From Lingula anatina (lineage: Eukaryota; Brachiopoda; Lingulata; Lingulida; Lingulidae), in the NCBI RefSeq assembly GCF_001039355.2, contig NW_019774025.1, positions 447,626 through 511,625 of the forward strand: DNA of 64,000 nt. The letters run 5' to 3'. Shown in pieces: positions 60,801 to 64,000 of this stretch. The first letter of the stretch is position 1; each line of letters opens with the position of its first letter. A model generated the notes under the pieces. That model ran no database searches and was not told the DNA's origin. It saw nothing but the letters and a program-made list of their open reading frames with translations. The position numbers and the translations under genes were made by a program.

Positions 60801-62680
60801 CATTTCACCTAAAGGGCTCTAACCTAAATATCTGTGAAAAAAAAATCGATCCATGAAGAAAAAAATCAGTTCAGAGGTTAACTATCTCCGATCCCTGATG
60901 AAATTGTCCAGTAACATGTATTTTTCGGTACATATTCAATACTTAGTCGACAAATCACAGGTGTATGTGATGTGGATGTACTGGAGAATTTGGTCCTTTT
61001 TTATCGTCTTGGATCAAACTGTACATGGAATTGGTACATATTTTGGTATGAACATTGTGTTTTTAAAGTGGGTGACAGTTGACCTTGGATGTTTTCTTTG
61101 TTTCTCTCCGGTGCTTATGAATACAGACAATAGTTGACGACACTCGGCATTGATTCTGTCAGCAAGTGGCCGTTGAAAATTTCCGTTTCTGAGAGAAGCC
61201 TACAGAATGAGCATTTTACATTCTTCTTTAACTTTCAGTACTATTTTTATTCTATCAGGCAGGATTTTAATAAACAAATTCCTGTTATCCATAATTTATT
61301 TAAGTACAGGTAATTCCCCTTGCTTTTTAAATTTTTTTTCGTTGGAATAAACCGTACCAATGCTCCCTGGCTTTTTCCATTCCCCACTGGACCACTCGCC
61401 GGGGACCAGCTTTATCAGTGATGTAAATATGGAAATACCGTCTGCCTCACACTGCCTATGAAACTGATGTTTTAACATCTTAATGGCAATTAAATACAAG
61501 AAATGTTTGAACAAGGCAAATGAAAAGAGTACTGAGACACCTGGGTTTGAATTAGTGGGTCCCTCGTTAAATATGTTCGAGAGAGATAAAACCAACTTCG
61601 TGGATATATGTATGTGTGTACCTCTCGGGTAACCGATCGCAGGAGATGGCTGGAGGTCGTTAAACGCCAGATAAAATGTGAATGTGAATGCTTTCCACTG
61701 GCCGCATTGATTTGTACAGTTGATTAGAGGGTCGAGTTCAGAATCATTCCTTTTCATGCCTGTACTGGTTCAGAAGTAATTTTGTCGATGCGTTTCACTA
61801 GAAATGTCCAGGTGATCAGTTACGCTACCTTTCACATGTATGTGTAGGTCTAGAGATCGTAACGCGAAAAATAACATGGATATTCTTGTTAACGCTGTGG
61901 AGTGACTGAAGTCTCCAACTGTTTTGTGTTCAAATGGTCAGCATTATGTTAACGTGGATCACCGGGTAGGTTGATTTTAAGCAACAATAGTGCTGCATAA
62001 GGTGAGCCTCTGTATATACATTTATAATAAGTTTTTTATAAAACGTGTGTTGAGCATTAGAATTGAAGGTTTTATTATATTTACAGGTTCTTTATAAATT
62101 ATACTACAAAGCTTTCTAAACATTCACTACTTTTATGTACAATAGAGAGCAGAACTCCGTTTTTAGCTTACAGTTATCTTAGTGCGGTCTTTCAGTCTGG
62201 GAAGGCTTGTTAATTGCCAAGTCGCCTTATCAGATGCGTTTATCGTCTTCATGGAAAATAGAAGAGTTATCAATTAAGATGTCTAACCTGATTTCTCTTC
62301 GTAACACATTTTCACTGTGCAATTATACCCGTCTAGTATACTGATTTTTTTATGAATTTTATGATCACAAGAGCAGCAAGAACTAAACAACTTGCTACAC
62401 AAATTAAGATTATATAAAGTATTATATATTTGATGCATTTCTACATTCAACTCTATCCTGTCTATCAACGAACTAAATAAAGAAAAAAAGTGCAGCAAAA
62501 ATACATTCAGTCATAATTAACACAATCCTATTATACATTATGTTCTATATTTAAGTGAATAATCTAATAAAGGAGGCATCTAATGGCTTTAAGAAAACAA
62601 CACCAAACAGTGATGTTGGACTAGCCTTTTTCCAATAAGTGCGCGAAAAGCTGTTTCTGAGAACACGGGTGTCNTTTTTT
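54825..62680. other. Gene-poor stretch between the two 1.3-kb copies
   Basis: No conserved gene is recognised. The open frames at 56055-56495 (+, 146 codons) and 61296-61757 (-, 153 codons) are the longest, but they lack recognisable similarity or splice context and are near what chance gives. A short candidate secreted-peptide frame lies at 57595-57720 and is listed separately. Confidence 0.5.
57595..57720 (+). CDS. Possible short secreted peptide precursor (speculative)
   Basis: An ATG in good context (A at -3, G at +4) opens a 41-codon frame. Residues 1-24 resemble a signal peptide: a short polar start, then a hydrophobic stretch LSFPLLLLTSLF, then a small-residue cleavage context SHA. 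Residues 25-32 are followed by a dibasic KR at 33-34 and a 7-residue tail DNRAPGL before the stop. This is the layout of a minimal neuropeptide or peptide-hormone precursor, but no family is recognised. An in-frame upstream ATG at 57520 would extend it to 66 aa and bury the signal. It may be chance. Confidence 0.2.
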   Translation: MDQSALSFPLLLLTSLFPCHLSHARSAVDAAIKRDNRAPGL

Positions 62681-63989
62681 TTCTTCTTGCATTGCAGTCG
62701 AATTAAACTAATAAGGTTTAAGAAATACATTGAAAGTGATATGGTTACTTAATCAGTTACTTCCCTGGCCACTGTGCGCTCTCTAAAGTTGTTCGAAAAG
62801 GGTAAAAAGTTAAGAAAAAGCAGGCCGGCGGACACGGTAGACCAGTGTAGTGGAGCCCTATGAGATTTAAGATCCAGAATACGCGAAGAAATTAAATGTG
62901 CCCCCCCCCCCTCTCAACACGTAACACAGATTCTGAAAGCTCTCATCAAAAAATTAGCTGAGCAGCTCGACCTTGTAGTACTAGAGATGAATGTTAGAGA
63001 TAGAAGAAAGGACCAGGTGAAGATGCTTACAAAATGACCATCTACAATGGCGTCAAGATAAATGAGACTTACAGCTAACGAGGGTTAATTGAAAAAATGA
63101 GAACAGCCGGCTGTGAGAGAGGAGAAGCGACAATACAATATTTCATGCATGAGCATACCAGAATCCGGGCCAGTGGCAATAAATAATCTTTATGTATTTC
63201 GTATGTGTGTGTCTGTGTGTGTCAAAAATGAATCATGTTGCAGCTTTTGAACAATCTGGCATCGCACCCAACAAATTTCATATAAGCTTGAATCTGAATA
63301 TCGGCTGAGATGCACATATGTAGAAAATTTGCATATGGCGAAAGACTAAATTGATGAAGGTCTGAGGGTCGACACGTTTAGTGCAAGAAACAAATCAGGT
63401 TGATTACCTAGAAATATTGGTCCGTGTTAGATATCAGTTTTCCAAGCGCCATAGTTATCTTTAGGTATGAATGATGTCACCGAAAAAATTGAGTGTCTTA
63501 GTATTCTTGGAGACAGACCAGTATGGCCCTAACTCAGAAACGGATTCCGATCGCTGGCATTGGGTAAAAGCACAACGAATTAAATTATCAATCCCAGATA
63601 GTCATTTCAGTCGTTTCATAGATAGTTAAAATGCAATTAACCCTGTAAGATGTACAGACATAGCTCGTAAAACTGCCAAAACCAGATCAAATCTCATGAA
63701 GTGTTTGGCTTCCAGTGAAACATTGAGGGTTGTGAATAACGGGTTGCTTATCTGAACGGTTTAGCAGGGCTGCTTGCCAATTCAAATAGAACTCAAGTCA
63801 TTCTACACGTATTCGGGCGAGACTCGTTCAATATTATGCTAATTCAATGTGTTTAATTAATCAGAAAAGCCTACATAGGTGTCTAGCTATCACTGTATGC
63901 TGAGAGTCTGAGAAACTGGCGAATGCTGCAAGGTTCTTTACTTTGAATGAATGGAAACGTGTTTTTACTCCTATCAATAGACGTAGAAT
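62681..63989. repeat. 1.3-kb direct repeat, copy B, starting beside an N
   Basis: This copy begins 7 bases after an N at 62674 and matches copy A (53513-54824) until about 11 bases before the window ends. Differences include small deletions (GAAAGACGCTAAA becomes GAAAGACTAAA) and single-base changes. A divergence of 1-2 percent with an N at the boundary fits an uncollapsed second allele. Confidence 0.88.
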
Positions 63990-64000
63990 ACTTTGGATGG

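Noticed and set aside
61296..61757. 153-codon minus-strand open frame
   Set aside because: No recognisable similarity, no signal or splice context, and composition like the surrounding noncoding DNA.

Overview
The window is animal nuclear DNA. Genes are split into short exons with GT-AG introns, the base composition is AT-rich, microsatellites are common, and small palindromic DNA elements are frequent. All five genes recognised are conserved eukaryotic genes. The many MITE-like elements and a shared SINE-like repeat tail suggest a marine invertebrate, possibly a lophotrochozoan, but I cannot fix the phylum from the sequence. Three N sites (107-131, 20023, 62674) mark assembly joins. Each is flanked by near-duplicate sequence, as expected of a heterozygous draft assembly.

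Left half (1-33.3 kb) is gene-dense and alternates strands: the 3' end of a MAP3K2/3-type kinase (+), SLC35F5 (-), HYLS1 (+), MRPL4 (-) and POLR2G/RPB7 (+). I traced every coding exon of the last four by splice sites and reading phase. The predicted lengths are 446, 344, 313 and 172 aa. Two head-to-head pairs result, SLC35F5/HYLS1 and MRPL4/POLR2G, the latter with start codons 351 bp apart. There are also two tail-to-tail pairs. The genes are functionally unrelated (signalling, membrane transport, centriole/cilium, mitochondrial translation, RNA polymerase II), so the arrangement looks like compact housekeeping-gene packing and not a pathway cluster. MRPL4 introns carry several palindromic elements of at least two families.

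Right half (33.3-64 kb) is a gene-poor stretch in which I recognise no conserved protein-coding gene. It holds a 166-bp hAT-like MITE, several perfect or near-perfect hairpins, a SINE-like tail, a decayed Tc1/mariner element with intact 27-bp terminal repeats, an inverted pair of tandem-repeat arms resembling a foldback element, a CCCAGCAAACA-type MITE, and a 1.3-kb direct repeat whose second copy starts just after an N. It may hold regulatory DNA or unannotated small or noncoding genes. One short ORF encoding a possible secreted peptide is flagged.

No bacterial-style system, CRISPR array, tRNA or rRNA gene was seen.
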